A DNA stretch of 64,000 nt from Epinephelus fuscoguttatus (Eukaryota > Chordata > Actinopteri > Perciformes > Serranidae), in the NCBI RefSeq assembly GCF_011397635.1, contig NC_064761.1:35924143-35988142 (forward strand), read 5' to 3'. The position numbers and the translations under genes were made by a program. This document shows, one piece after another, positions 1 through 11,561 of this stretch. The notes beneath the pieces were generated by a model. That model had not been told where the DNA came from. It was given only the letters and a program-made list of their open reading frames with translations, and made no database searches. The first letter of the stretch is position 1. Each line of letters starts with the position of its first letter.

Positions 1-1965
1 TTGTCTGCCAAGAGTATACAAAAATGCAGACAGAGAGAAAGTTGTTTACTTAACTGTAAAAAGTTGAACATATACACTGTGAATATAAGCACAAGTCAAT
101 TCCCTTTTCCAGTCATTGTTTTATTTAACAACCCCAGTTTTAAGACTGTGTGCTTCCACAATGAGCAGCTGAGGACAGATTCGCACTAATAGCACCATCA
201 TTCATCACACCGCCCCTTAAGTAATATCAGGAAAGGCTATAGGAGGAGGAGAAAGTACTTTTGCCGTCAATGATGCTGGTGTGTTTTTCAGTGAGTCACC
301 AGCCCGGCGTTGTGCCTCCGGTGTGACCAGCATCCTGCCGGTGCTGTTTCTGGCAAGTGCCTCAAATTAATATCTGGCATGGCTGCTACAAGACTCTATT
401 TCACAGCGAAACCCAAACTCTGCCCAAATGTCCACAAAATATCCTTCACAAAATAACCGCTCTGGCAGGCTGAGGAAAGGCAACCACAAAATGGTAGTAA
501 GGATATGGAAGAAAAAAGCTATAAACAGCAAAAAAAAAAAAAAAATCGAGTGAAGCAGCAGAACAGAGCCTTGAAATATGGACGTCAAGGTGCTTTCGGT
601 CTGACTTTTAAGAGTTATGGGAGGCCCAGATCCTGGATAGCATTACGCTGAGAGAAGACTCATTGCAGACTAATCTAAACATTACGTAAGAGCTCTCCTG
701 ACAAGTTTAGAGGGCAGATGTGACTGTTTACACAGATGCTGCAAGATGATAGAAATAGTCAGAAAAAAAGAGAGAGGTGAAAGATAGGCTGAAGTGGTGG
801 TGTGAAAAAAAGATGACAAATTTAATAAGCTAAGTGCAAAAAACTAAAGCTAATTTGGCCAAATGGAGGTGGAAGAATGTCTTTTATTCTTAAAAAACAT
901 ATCAAATAGACTGCCTATTACCTGTTCAAGAATCAGGTCAGGGCCATCTTGAGATTTGTGTCCACAAATCACTTAGCACACTCGCTGCCAGTGCACTTAG
1001 GGGGAAAGGGCATTTGGTTGTCCAACTGTAAATATCTGTCCCTTGTGACACAGTACAACAATGCGCTGTGCCGTATGAGGAAGAATTTAGAGGAAAACTT
1101 ATACGTGCCTTCATTGTGTTAGAGATCCTGGCATTGTGGGAGAAATTATGTTTGCTCTACCCACAGCACACACTGAATACACTGCTATTGTTTGAGTAAA
1201 AGTCAGCTCTCTGGAGTGCGGTTTAAACCTCCAGGGAATAGAGAAGAACTTTTGAAATAATAACCTATGGCGGCAGACTGAAGGCATGAAAAATGCGTAC
1301 ACTGTTTTTTTGGAGTGCTGGATATGTAGCATGCCTCCTACCGGGTAATTATTCTTGAGCTACCACAGAAAAACAACACGAGATGCTGCAGATTAGAGCT
1401 GAAGTGAGTTCAAGTCCGAAGCCGTATATTGTGAAACCCGTCTCAGTAAACAGGACATCTCGCAATTTGAAAAATGGAAAAGAGGAATCTGGCTGCACTA
1501 AATTCTCGGTGTGGTTTGTGCCAGATCAGTGCCAACTTTTTCATCACACTCTGGGTCTGTCAGGCTTATGTAAGGAAACTGAATATTTTGGTCAAGTTAA
1601 CAAGCGATGAAAACCGCTGCTGAATTCTGAAGCCAGTGTTGACAAAAACAACCCTATAGGTTTGTACAAGCAGCTTATTACAACCCATATTTATGTTTAC
1701 TGTGAGGCGACGAACTGTCGTGGCTGTCATAATTATGATGGGAGCAAAGGAGTCAGGTGATGTAGTATAAAAAGTGACAAAGTCTAAGTCAGGAGGAGGT
1801 CAGGTTGTTGGACGGGTCAAACAAGAACAGGACTTTAACCCAGGAGGTCGCTGTTTGTGTGAAACCTACAGTCAACACTGAGTTATTTCACCTTTGTACG
1901 CAAGTTAAGATAGTTAAGTAAACATACTTATTTTAACCCAAACATGATCTTTTCCTTAAGCTAAC

Positions 1966-2306
1966 TAGGGATGCACGACACTGGATTTTTTGCCGATATC
2001 CAATACACTGATATATAACAACTTAATCTGCCGATAACTAATACCGACATATAATCCACTTTTTCCCCACCTTATTTTAGTGATCATCAAGTCTCTTCTG
2101 TTGTGGAAATAACATCATATTATGCATGCATACTCTTCTCGTGATGGCCCACCAGCAGAACGAGACATGAAATACAAAGCTTGTGAATGTCTAATATTTA
2201 TTCATTGTGCAAATTAAAGAAAAGCATGTTGGTTGATTCTAATAGTTCATTTTAAAGCCAATATCAGCCGATACCAATGACGAGCCAAATTTATTGTGTG
2301 TCCCTA
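1966..2306. mobile_element. hAT-like non-autonomous element (MITE)
   Basis: The left end reads TAGGGATGCACGA and the right end reads TGTGTGTCCCTA, an imperfect terminal inverted repeat of the TAGGGATGCA type that is widespread in fish genomes. Inside are the characteristic GCCGATATCC and CAGCCGATACC stretches in opposite senses. The flanking 8-mers (aagctaac and aaagtaat) are similar but not identical, so the target duplication has decayed or the ends are off by a base or two. Confidence 0.55.
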
Positions 2307-2519
2307 AAAGTAATCAAGTAGTTTTTTTACTTTACCAAACTGCGACCATTAACAATCATATATGTCATTTTGGGATTCACTGGCATACTGCCTATGCTGA
2401 CATTAGATATGAGGGCGTGTTGATCTTTTGCCATGAGTAGAGGCCCTAATTTAGAAACCACTCCAGTGGGTCGTATTAGAGGGTAGACACAAACTACCTA
2501 TTTGGTCATATAGATTGGA

Positions 2520-2805
2520 GGACTTGTTGGGACAGGAACAATTCCTCCGCAGGTCGTCCACTAATCAGAAGATCATCAGTTTGATTGCCGGCTCCTCCCA
2601 GCAACATGTCAAAGTATCCTTGGGCAAGATACTAATCCCGAGATGAATGTCTAAAAAACAAACTGAGTAGCAGGTGGCACCTTGTACAGTAGCCTTGGCC
2701 ACAAGTGTGTGTGAATGGGTGAATGTAAATCACAGTGTAAAAGAGCTTTGAGTGGTCAGAAGACTGGAAAGGCGCTATACAAGTGCAAGTCTATTACTCT
2801 AATAA
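2520..2805 (+). repeat. tRNA-derived SINE-like element, plus orientation
   Basis: The segment has the order seen in a common fish SINE-like family: a promoter-like head (GTCGTCCACTAATCAGAAG, then a GATTGCCGGCTCC B-box-like part), then CCTTGGGCAAGATACT, a GTGTGAATGGGTGAATG stretch, and a tail reading GAGTGGTCAGAAGACTGG followed by GGCGCTATACAAGTGC. A second copy, on the minus strand, is at 61100-61310 and has a better A box. The assignment to tRNA-SINE is from memory of the family. Confidence 0.5.
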
Positions 2806-4586
2806 TATCCAAAATCCACAACCACAACCCAACTTCTCACTTATTTATGCAATAACAAATTAAATTAGATTAGAAATGAATTTGTTTTCATTCAAATAAC
2901 TGTGTCACAACTGTTGGGGGAAACGTTGAGATCATTTTCAATTAAACTTTTACATGTTGTATTTTTGTTGCTAAAATGAATTTGGCTGAAATCTGACATT
3001 TCTAAGGGAAAGCACCAACTGTGAAGATGTGGTCTGATATAATACCAATGTTTGGTGGACAAAACGGTGCATTACTAGCATTTGTATTAACATGCCAAAT
3101 GTAAAATTAGTGTAAAGTTACTATGTTAAAACAATCCTCCTTTTTGGTTCAGAGTGCAACGTCTCCAAAAATATTGGAAGGCTTGCTTTAAAATGTTGTA
3201 CAAACATTTAAGGTCCCCAGGTGATGTATCCAAATGAAATAGTCTATGGTCACAGACATTTTTGATTAATAGTGGTATGTATCCACAACTATTAGAGCGC
3301 TATGAATTCACTACAGACATTCAGGTCCCTCAAAGGATGAATCGTTACGACTTTGGTGATCCTCTGCTGTCATCAAGTCAAAATGTCAGTGTGACCAGTT
3401 TAGTTTGGATTTGTTTTGCTGTGTCCCACATCCTTATTATATCCTAATTTTGCACAACCTATGCCATATATTCATCTCTAAAGAGGACTTAGTGTGAAGT
3501 ATTGGATGGAACTGAAACACAGCTTTTGTATTTAGTGCTAATTACTAGCTAAATGCTAAGGTGCTAACATGCTAAGCTAAACTACACACAAGCATGTTGG
3601 CACTGTCAATGCAAGTGTGTCAGTTTGATGTTAGCCTTTAGCTCAAAGCACCACTGTGCCAAAGGAAAACCACACTCCCTGTGTGGTGGACGTGTTTCCA
3701 GGTGTCTAATAGTCTATACCAGGTGTTTGAAGCCGCGTTTTAAAAGCTATAATAAAGTGAGTTGAATCACCATTTATTGGTATTAATCGTTAGAGGAATA
3801 ACAAAATGGACATTTACTTTTATAGGGATGATTATTAGATTAGCTATTTCCCACATCTCGGTGGAGTGACTAAGAAGTCAGTCACTGCCTCTTGGGGCAG
3901 AAACAATCTCAGTAATGTACAGACACAAGGAGAGCAAAAGAAGATGGAGGTTACTGAGAAAGCAGGGTGGAGTATAAAAGGTCACAAGTAGCATGCACAT
4001 TCCTCAGAGTGAGAGGTGAAGTATTTCTCATCAATTAGATGTAGTTCTTACAGGAAGAGTTGTTTGGCAGCAAGTGACATCATCCAGAGCCTTACATGAA
4101 TTGATAAGACACACTGATAACGTACCTCCATTTCCTGTATTCACCTTTGTAGCAGCCTGCTTGCTTATTTTCTCTCCCCCTTGTGTTTGCCAGTTTAACG
4201 GCTGTAAATTACAAGTTATTTGGCAGCATCTGAGCCTCATTCCAATCAATCTGACAGATACATGTAGGCCTGCTGAGTGTTTGTATTCTGAGATTGAACT
4301 TGTCAGCACTTTCTTAAATGTAAATCCCTCTTACTCACGCCTCTGACAAGCACTGTCTAGAAAGGCATGCTGGGAGAAACAGTGGAAAATCCCCGAGTAT
4401 GGGCAAAGCTGTGGTTGTCTAACATCACAACCCTGCAAGGCTTGGTGCACAGTCAATATCTTTTATTCCGGATGCCAGAGTTGCATGGGTTTGCCTTTGG
4501 CTCCTACCAGTGAGAGTTATTTGTATGGGCGTGTATCTGATAACTCTATTAGTTTCACATGTAGCTAAACAGAGAGAGGAACTTAC

Positions 4587-4647
4587 CTGCAGATGCCAGG
4601 CAGCATATTGCAAGAAGTAACAAGGGAACGGGGAATCTTCTCGCCAT
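4587..4647 (-). CDS. tgfbr3: tgfbr3 (betaglycan), first coding exon: signal peptide
   Basis: This is the start of the betaglycan coding sequence, read on the minus strand; the rest of the gene lies to the left, outside the window. The ATG at 4647-4645 opens a 20-codon classical signal peptide (MARRFPVPLL then LLAICCLASA) with an arginine pair, a leucine-rich core and small residues before the cleavage site. The exon ends in phase 1 with the first base of a glycine codon, followed by a consensus GTAAGT donor at 4586-4581. Human TGFBR3, from memory, also has a 20-residue signal peptide ending in Ala-Thr-Ala before a glycine, so length, phase and position agree. Betaglycan is a type I membrane proteoglycan that presents TGF-beta2 and inhibin to their signalling receptors. 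The identification also rests on the neighbours brdt and ephx4. The next coding exon is not within 1-4586, so I cannot confirm the ectodomain. Confidence 0.8.
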
Positions 4648-4746
4648 CCTGTAGCTTCCAGTATGAGGATGGTGGGCGAACAGGCCTTCTCACAAAGGTT
4701 TCCCTCTCTATGAAGCAGTCTGCAGGATGTCAGCTTCAAGCCCCAG
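4587..4746 (-). other. tgfbr3: tgfbr3 exon 2 (5'UTR tail plus signal-peptide coding)
   Basis: The exon starts at 4746 after a good acceptor: on the minus strand a pyrimidine-rich stretch ends in TTCACTTTGCAG at 4747. The first 99 bases are 5'UTR and the last 61 are coding. The UTR part carries an in-frame stop (TAG) upstream of the main ATG, which supports 4647 as the true start. When joined to exon 1 this leader gains a short upstream ORF (see findings). Confidence 0.65.
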
Positions 4747-7700
4747 CTGCAAAGTGAACAACCGTAGAGAAAGTCAACCAGAAGCAGGAGGTTGTGCTAA
4801 GCATGGACAAACAGCAGGGAACTGGGCTCTGCTTAATACACCCTGTAGCAGTGATGAGATGAGACAAGAGAAGCAACAGTTTGGAGACCAGGGGATTAAT
4901 CCAGGAAGGTTAATTAGGGGTCAGGCATGCTTCAAAGGACCGTGCCGCACACACCTTCCCGTGCCCATGGTCAGGCAGTGTGTGTGAGGAGCATGGGACG
5001 GCTGACTGGCTCGCTGGGTGTCAAACACTTTGGACCACGCCACAGGTTATTACTGTACTTAAATTGAGAGCGTCAGGAAACACTAAATACTCCATTGGGG
5101 TCTTGAGTAAGCAGCTTCGTACCACCGCGTTAATCAACGTGACCTCGCCTTAAGCTTTAACTTGAGAAATCTAAACTTATTGACAAAAAGTGGCAAAAAT
5201 GATGAGGACATGCTCCCTATGAAGATATAAACAGCTCATTCTAAGGTAACAAAAACACAGTAATTCCTATATTTTAATTATGAACTAATGAAAACATAGT
5301 TATGAATACTATATACCATTTCTGCCATTAGACATCATTAAGTCCTACACGGTGGACCTTTAATTTTTTTGGTTTCACATTGCCATTGCATCAAGTCAGA
5401 GAGGTCTGAGGATCAGAGTAGGGAAGCAGAGGGTTTACACAACTTCAGGAAGCATTCTGACGCACACAGCTGTAAAATTCAGGCCTATTATATCCAAAAT
5501 AATGTAAGAACTTAAAATAATCTTGGCTTGTGTTTTCTTTAAATGGTGAAACAAGGTTCAAAATTAGATTATCAAAACTTTAAATTGGTACAAAATTGGA
5601 GAGTCATTTCAAACGGTATGTTACAGAGCATGTTTTGCAGCCACAGCCAAAACATTTTTTAGAAAGATGTGGTCCACTGAAAATGTTAAACACACTACTT
5701 CTCATACTTCTCACATCAGATTCTCACGACAACACTGTAACTGTAACTCGAGTCGCATGTCAAAACCACGAGGTAAAGGCGCTGTGACGGGAATTGTACC
5801 CGTAGTACAGTGCCGCATGGAGGAAAACAGATGTGCAGCTATCTGACTCGTGGTGAACCGTACAGCGTGCATGGGAAGTGATGCATAAAGTTCTAAGGTG
5901 CATCGCTCTGCAGTGCAAGCAGCGTGCAGGGGACAAAAGAGCCTTTGACTGTGCGGCAGCTGCAGGGGCTGGGAAGTCATTTTGGAAGATCATGACAAAT
6001 ATTACACTTTCAGCTAGTCAAGGAGAGCCAGTGCCCTCCGTTTGATTTATGCCTCTCTTTGACCTTCATCTCCTCGCTGACTGAACCAAGGTAAACTGTG
6101 TTGCAATACCTTCTGTGAGGCAGAGACCAAATCAAAGGAAAGAGGCATTTAGGAAGACTGAAAGAAAGCAGTATCTTCCTCTGTTGGTTAAGACCGGGTT
6201 TGAAGATTTAAAGACCTAATGTGAAACGTGTTCTTATTAAAAGATTACATGGGATTTAAAATGTTCATGTTAAGTATGGGGCAACAAAGCTTCCCCTTTT
6301 CTTACTTGTTTGGGGTTGAGTGTACAGGTTTTACTCCACGCCACGGTGCTGCAGGTTTTGTTGCAGCAACAACTTAAATCACCTCATGTGACTTCTCTTC
6401 AACCCTGACCGTCTAAGCCGAGCAACTATTTCACCCAAAGACGATCTGGAAAGTACATCAGCAACACACAGACCCCAGACTGAATGCACGGCGCGTTACT
6501 GAAACCTAGCCGCATACTTGTGGTCACTTCAGTGTTAAAGGCCTGGCTTATATCTGTGTCATCACGTACGCATACACTGCAGTTTAGTGTTGTCAGGTCC
6601 AGAGGGCATATACTATGTTCTTGTAATCACAGAGGCGTGAGTGAGGAGAGTAGCGACACAAAAGGCTGAGGTGTGTGTGTTACACACTGCATCTTGTGGC
6701 TCGTGAGTAAGATGTTAAGACTTACTAATCTGACACCAGTTTGCGTCATAAGTCATGTACATGTTCATATGGTCCTATGACCTGGTTAAAGGACCTCAAA
6801 TAAGCTCTTTTCTTACAGGCTCAAGACTGACAAACCACCAAACCTCCCACTCCGGTTCCATCGCTAAAGCAACAATCTGATTGACTGACTGACTGACTGA
6901 CTTCAAGTCTTTATCACAGCCTCGTTTCTAACAGAGCAAGAGACCCTGTGCCCACACACCTCAGTGCCCTGAAACAACATGTGGTTTGACATCCTGGGCT
7001 GAATTTACACCCAAACACCTGTGCATGATGTCCATCTTTGCCAACTGAGTCACCATGCAGATGGTCCTTAACACATGCTGTTACTATGATCAACTTCAAA
7101 ACAAGTGGTAAGTCAGGTGTGCAGTAGTCATAATACTTGTGTGTGTGACATCTAAGTATAAGTAGACATCCAGTGTCTTAAAGTAGAGCTGGAACGATGA
7201 GTTGAATGACTTTCATAATCATTTAATCATTGCATTCATTTAGTTTTTTTGGGGGGGAGTTTCGGCAAAAATGACCAACTTTCACTTGTTGTGGTGTCTT
7301 AAATGTGAGGATTTGCTGCCTTTCTCTGTTTTGCACCGTTGCAAAATGAATAAAATAAGGTAAACAGACTGTTTAAGAACTGCGCTGCCACTTTAAAGTC
7401 ACTTGTGCTCAGTCTCAAATCCACCTAGAGCTGTGACACATGCACAAACATTAAACACACATCTTACTCCCTTTTCTACCGTCATGCATATTTATCCTTG
7501 CTATCCATACATATACATATATATATTTGATATTCTTATGTTATTCCTCTGATGTAGCTTGGTACAACACACTGAATCTCATTGTATATGTACAAAGACA
7601 ACAAAGGTATTTGTATGTCTGGATTAAGGACGACATAAGCAATATGTAAACATCACCTTTGGATTTTTTTCCTGTTGTTTTCAGAAATTTCAGACTCAAG

Positions 7701-8905
7701 GATTCACCGATTTATCAGAGAATAAGTCGATTAATGAATAAATACTTGGCATTCTGACTTATATGTAGCTTGCAGCTTCATTTTGTAGGGGTGGGAATCA
7801 CCAGAGGCCCCATGATACGATATTATCACCATGCATCAGTCACAATACCATATCAGGTTGTCATTTTAAATGGGTTGCGATATGCTGCAACTTTTTTAGA
7901 AGGAAGACTTTGTCAACATCTGCATTATCTTACATGACACAGTTTTTATCTGTGCATCTCACTTCAGTTGTTTTTATTGCAGCAAAATGCATCTAGTGGA
8001 CTGAAAAAGCAGTTGCATATGTTATTCTAGTAGCCTACCACAAGTTTGATTTGTATTTGTAAGATTAATAATTCATTTAATAAATATAAGATCATGCCAC
8101 ACAAATATCTCGCCATGCTTTATGTATGTTTCCCCCACTCCTACTGTTTTGTAGCTTTCACATGTTTCCTCCTGAATATCCCTGGACTGGCTTCTCAGAT
8201 AAGATTTTTTAAAAATCAGTAAACATGCATCAACAACCTCAAGTCAGTGCCAATTCCTCAGTGTAACGCATCAGACAATTAACATTATTAAGAGGTGCTA
8301 ATTAATTAAATTCATCCACACTCTGCAGTTCCTCCAGGGTGCAAAACAAACACCAACATTATCCTCTGCAACGGCAACACTGCCTTTAAACACAGAGCAA
8401 TTCATCTCATCTTTAATCGCAGGAAGTTTCCACTGTCATGTGCGAATAAGCGAGTGTCTTTGGACTAGTGCAGCTTTAATCTAAAATACATTACACGCAC
8501 GGTTCCGCTGTCACAGTCACGTTTCATCACACAGGACTGAGAGAGCGTGCTGTTCTCTGTCTGAGGGCAACACCTCTGTAACACACTCTGTTCACCTGTG
8601 CTCCCTCTTTATTTCCTGTTTTCAACTAAAACATGACCCAAACTGTAGTAAAGTGAACATGAACATACTAACTACTAACTTAGCTTGAAGTTAGCTTGAA
8701 GACGGAAAGCAAGAAGCAGCGCAGAAGTGAGGAGACAGATGTTCAGCTGGATTTATGGGCGGTTAAGTCAACACGGAGAGCTGGAAGAGATTGTTTTAAC
8801 ATTATTAGCAGACACTGTGTTCACTGACAGTCTGCAGATAGACCACGGTTTTAAAGAAACAAGCTAAGCTGTCACTACAGATAGCGTTAGCTGCTTAAAA
8901 CGTAC
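4747..8905. other. tgfbr3 intron 1, repeats and unique DNA
   Basis: No coding exon is evident. It holds a MITE-like tail ending CACGGTGGACCTTTAA near 5364, a (TGAC)5 microsatellite at about 6883-6902, a decayed hAT-like unit at about 7180-7740 (AGCTGGAACGATGAG at the left, GATTCACCGATTTATCAG at the right), and part of another hAT-like repeat starting TAGGGGTGGGAATCACC near 7787. The open frames at 5711-5993 and 6484-6669 show no recognisable protein. Confidence 0.55.
7180..7875. repeat. Decayed hAT-like repeats
   Basis: Two units lie side by side. The first runs roughly 7180-7740 with ends of the fish GGCTGCAACGAT type (here AGCTGGAACGATGAG) and an internal ATAAGTCGATTAATGAA. The second starts near 7787 with GGGGTGGGAATCACCAGAGG and continues with ATGATACGATATTATCACC; this opening is common at the end of fish hAT elements. 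Neither has an open transposase frame. Confidence 0.4.
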
Positions 8906-9269
8906 CATGCAGAGTCTCCAGAAAGTGCCCAAGTAAACTTGGTTGAAGTAGAAGTCGCTCCGGTGGGTGAGGATATGAAAGTTGTTCTTCTCTCCTCTGG
9001 ATGTTCACACCATCCCGTTGTTTGGAGGAAACTGCGGTCACGGAGGAAGCTGACGTTATATGTTGCCACAGTGTCGATAAGGAGCTCCTCTCGCTCACAG
9101 TTTTAAACACTTTACTATCTATCTGCCTTTTTACTCGGGGCTTCATCTGGGGGCGGGGCTTAGAGGGAGGAGGCTGAGCTGCTGCTGCAGAGCTTCCCAA
9201 AGCTGGGTGCACGGTCTCCTCAGGAGCCCCTGCAGGACTGTCAGGAGGTCCTCCAGCCTCTTCTGCTTA
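8906..9269 (-). promoter_or_regulatory. tgfbr3: tgfbr3 non-coding exon 1 and promoter region
   Basis: On the minus strand this segment ends with a strong donor, ATG|GTACGT, at 8906/8905, and it is CpG- and GC-richer than the surrounding introns, with a GGGCGG-like box near 9150-9160. A 105-codon open frame runs through it but has no ATG at its start, and once spliced to exon 2 it meets a stop within four codons, so I read the exon as 5'UTR. The transcription start is not visible; the upper limit at 9269 is set by the target duplication of a hAT-like transposon that begins at 9270. The distance to the coding exon (4.2 kb intron) is typical for a vertebrate first intron. Confidence 0.5.
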
Positions 9270-9277
9270 CCTATCAA

Positions 9278-11553
9278 CAGTGTTGGGCAAGTCACTCTCA
9301 ATATCACTAGTTACCTTCATTTGAAAGTAATGAGCCTCTTCACAATATTCTCCCAAGACCCTGTGTCCTAAAATGATGTCATCACATTTTGGGTTTACTG
9401 CACCTTACGGTATGTTCCAGGCAACCTGTAACCCGTGTTTTTACATCCTTCTACCTGTAACTAATGCTGTGATCCATTTACGTTGCTACAAGACTCAAGA
9501 TGATGTTGTAAAATGTTGTAACTTCCTGTTTGAATTGGCGATATGCGTCCCCGTTTGCGTTTGTACCATTTGTGACCTAAACGTAAACAAAGACGGATGC
9601 CTCCAAGAAAGCAGTCGTCGCTATTGCAGTCGCGGAGCCTTTATTATTAGCAACACTGCTAACTACTTTCACCAGCACCAACGGATAAACACATACACGA
9701 CATCATAAAGCATTCCAATAAGGCATTATAATGTGTATGAGTAATTAAAATGAAGACTCATATTTGCTAAACTGTAAAAATAATAGTAAAGAGCAGAGTC
9801 ACTTATGGTAAATATAGGGCACAGCCATCTTTGCTTTCATTGGTCTTTCGAAACTCGTAGTCCTCTGAGTACATACAAGAGGCGTGTCATGTCGTGTAGC
9901 TGCGTAATTTTGCACAGCTTCCTGTCTTTCCTACCGTCTTACTAGCGGTAAGATCTATATGGACAGACCATTACCACCCGTGAACTTGTACCAGATCAAT
10001 GTACTCCCAGTTACGCTCTCTGACATCACACAGCCCTCTAAACAACAATGGCAGCCCCCATGGAGTATTAAAGTAAGGTATTGCTAAAACGTTAACGTTA
10101 AATCTACTAATGTTAACGCATTATTGGCAACTGCTCTATCCAGTGCAAGAATAAATCAATACAAAATACGCTTCCAAACACACAGATAACATAAAATATA
10201 ACGTATAATAGCATCTGTGACCTTTTGCACCGTTTCTCCTCCGTTTCGCTCAAATGAGCAAGGAACAGGCACCTTTGCCGATAGAAGTGATCGTAAACAA
10301 ACATAAACCCTGCACGGTCCGCCATGTTTGTTTGACAGTTTGACATGACTTTCCTGCAACAGAGTCGTGGGTCGTGACTTGAAGTGGTGACTTACGGGCT
10401 CAGAAACTTGCCTGGAATGCAACATTATACTTCATTCTACTTAACTTGGACCTGTTGTCCTCATTCGTGGACACATTTTTGTGCCATCTAGTGGTTGTTA
10501 TGGCACAATACACTTATACATGTAAAAAGAACATGGTAGCTAACTCTGCTAATTCAGTCTGCAGCCGATCCCAACACAAAAGTGAACAAGGTCCAAAACC
10601 TAGATGCCACAAATACAAAATGCTAATGTTTTTAGCACAAGCCTATGGCAGTTTACATTGTATAAATTAGCCTAGTGGCTAGCGGACTTATCTTCTACTC
10701 TACATGAGGCAAGGGACAACAGCAACATTTAACAAAGGTAACGTTACAAAATTCAGCTCCATCCCAACTCACAAGGTTCACTGACAAAACAACAGTATTA
10801 AACACATTTTTCAAACAAATACAATATGCTAATATTTTTAGCACAAGCCTATGGCATTTTACATTGTATAGATTAGCCTAGCGATGAGCGGAGATTTCCT
10901 CTACTCATGTGAAGCCTGGATAAATCACACACAAGACTTAAAATGCTTTTTTGTAGAGGCTTTATTATCTTCACACTTTGTCATTTTTTATCTGTGAAAT
11001 TTAAGTAAATAAAAGTTTTGTTTCCACTGAGGGAAATGGCTTCAGTTTACAAAAATAGACAGGAGGTCTGTGTCGACGCGATCTGTAGTTACATTTCTGG
11101 GAAGGTGCACGTCAGGCTGTGGTGTAGACTACGGTGTGGATTCGACCTCAGAAGAATGAATAGGCATTATGAATGGATGAGGGTCATGTTGTTTCACTGA
11201 GGACAATCCAAGCGCAGAAGCTCCAGTTCATTACAGCTAAGTTCAAATCCAGTGCTGCACAGGTCTGACCCATTCATGCATTCACATACAGTGGTTACCA
11301 CTTTGTATTAAAATGGAAACTATGATAAAGAACGAATAAATAGCCTCGATATTTTTAAATAAATGAATATCCTTGGACACAGGGAGGGTCAGGCTGAGGA
11401 TTAAAGTCTAATAATCATGAGATATGGATCAATATTTGTGGGTCTGTGATATGAAACACAATAAACAAATGTTGAAGTTAGCAAAATAAACGGATTAGAT
11501 GTACCAATTACCAGGACAAGGAATACTTTTGTAACGCGTTACCCCCAACATTG
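9278..11553. mobile_element. hAT-like non-autonomous transposon with perfect 8-bp target duplication
   Basis: The left end is CAGTGTTGGGCAAGTCACT at 9278 and the right end, read inward on the other strand, is CAATGTTGGGGGTAACGCG ending at 11553. The 8-mer CCTATCAA lies immediately outside on both sides (9270-9277 and 11554-11561), which is the hallmark of a hAT-superfamily insertion. The 2.28-kb interior has no transposase frame. It contains two direct copies of a ~100-bp unit (about 10595-10700 and 10795-10900). The left end sits directly upstream of tgfbr3 exon 1. Confidence 0.75.
10595..10920. repeat. Direct repeat inside the hAT-like element
   Basis: Two copies about 200 bp apart share ATGCTAAT-TTTTTAGCACAAGCCTATGGC, then TTTACATTGTATA-ATTAGCCTAG. 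They differ by scattered substitutions. This looks like a two-unit tandem array within the transposon, not a gene. Confidence 0.6.
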
Positions 11554-11561
11554 CCTATCAA

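Larger units (their letters stand above)
1..4586. other. tgfbr3 intron 2 (partial), repeats only
   Basis: I see no exon here. Contents: a unit at about 1690-1870 resembling 13310-13560; a hAT-like MITE at 1966-2306; a SINE-like unit at about 2520-2800; AT-rich unique sequence; and a 90-92 codon pair of overlapping frames at 4031-4346 that look like chance, with no family resemblance. A low-complexity A tract lies at 530-545. Confidence 0.6.

Noticed and set aside
8895-9212. 105-codon minus-strand frame at the tgfbr3 exon 1
   Set aside because: No ATG at its start and a stop soon after the splice to exon 2; it is 5'UTR.
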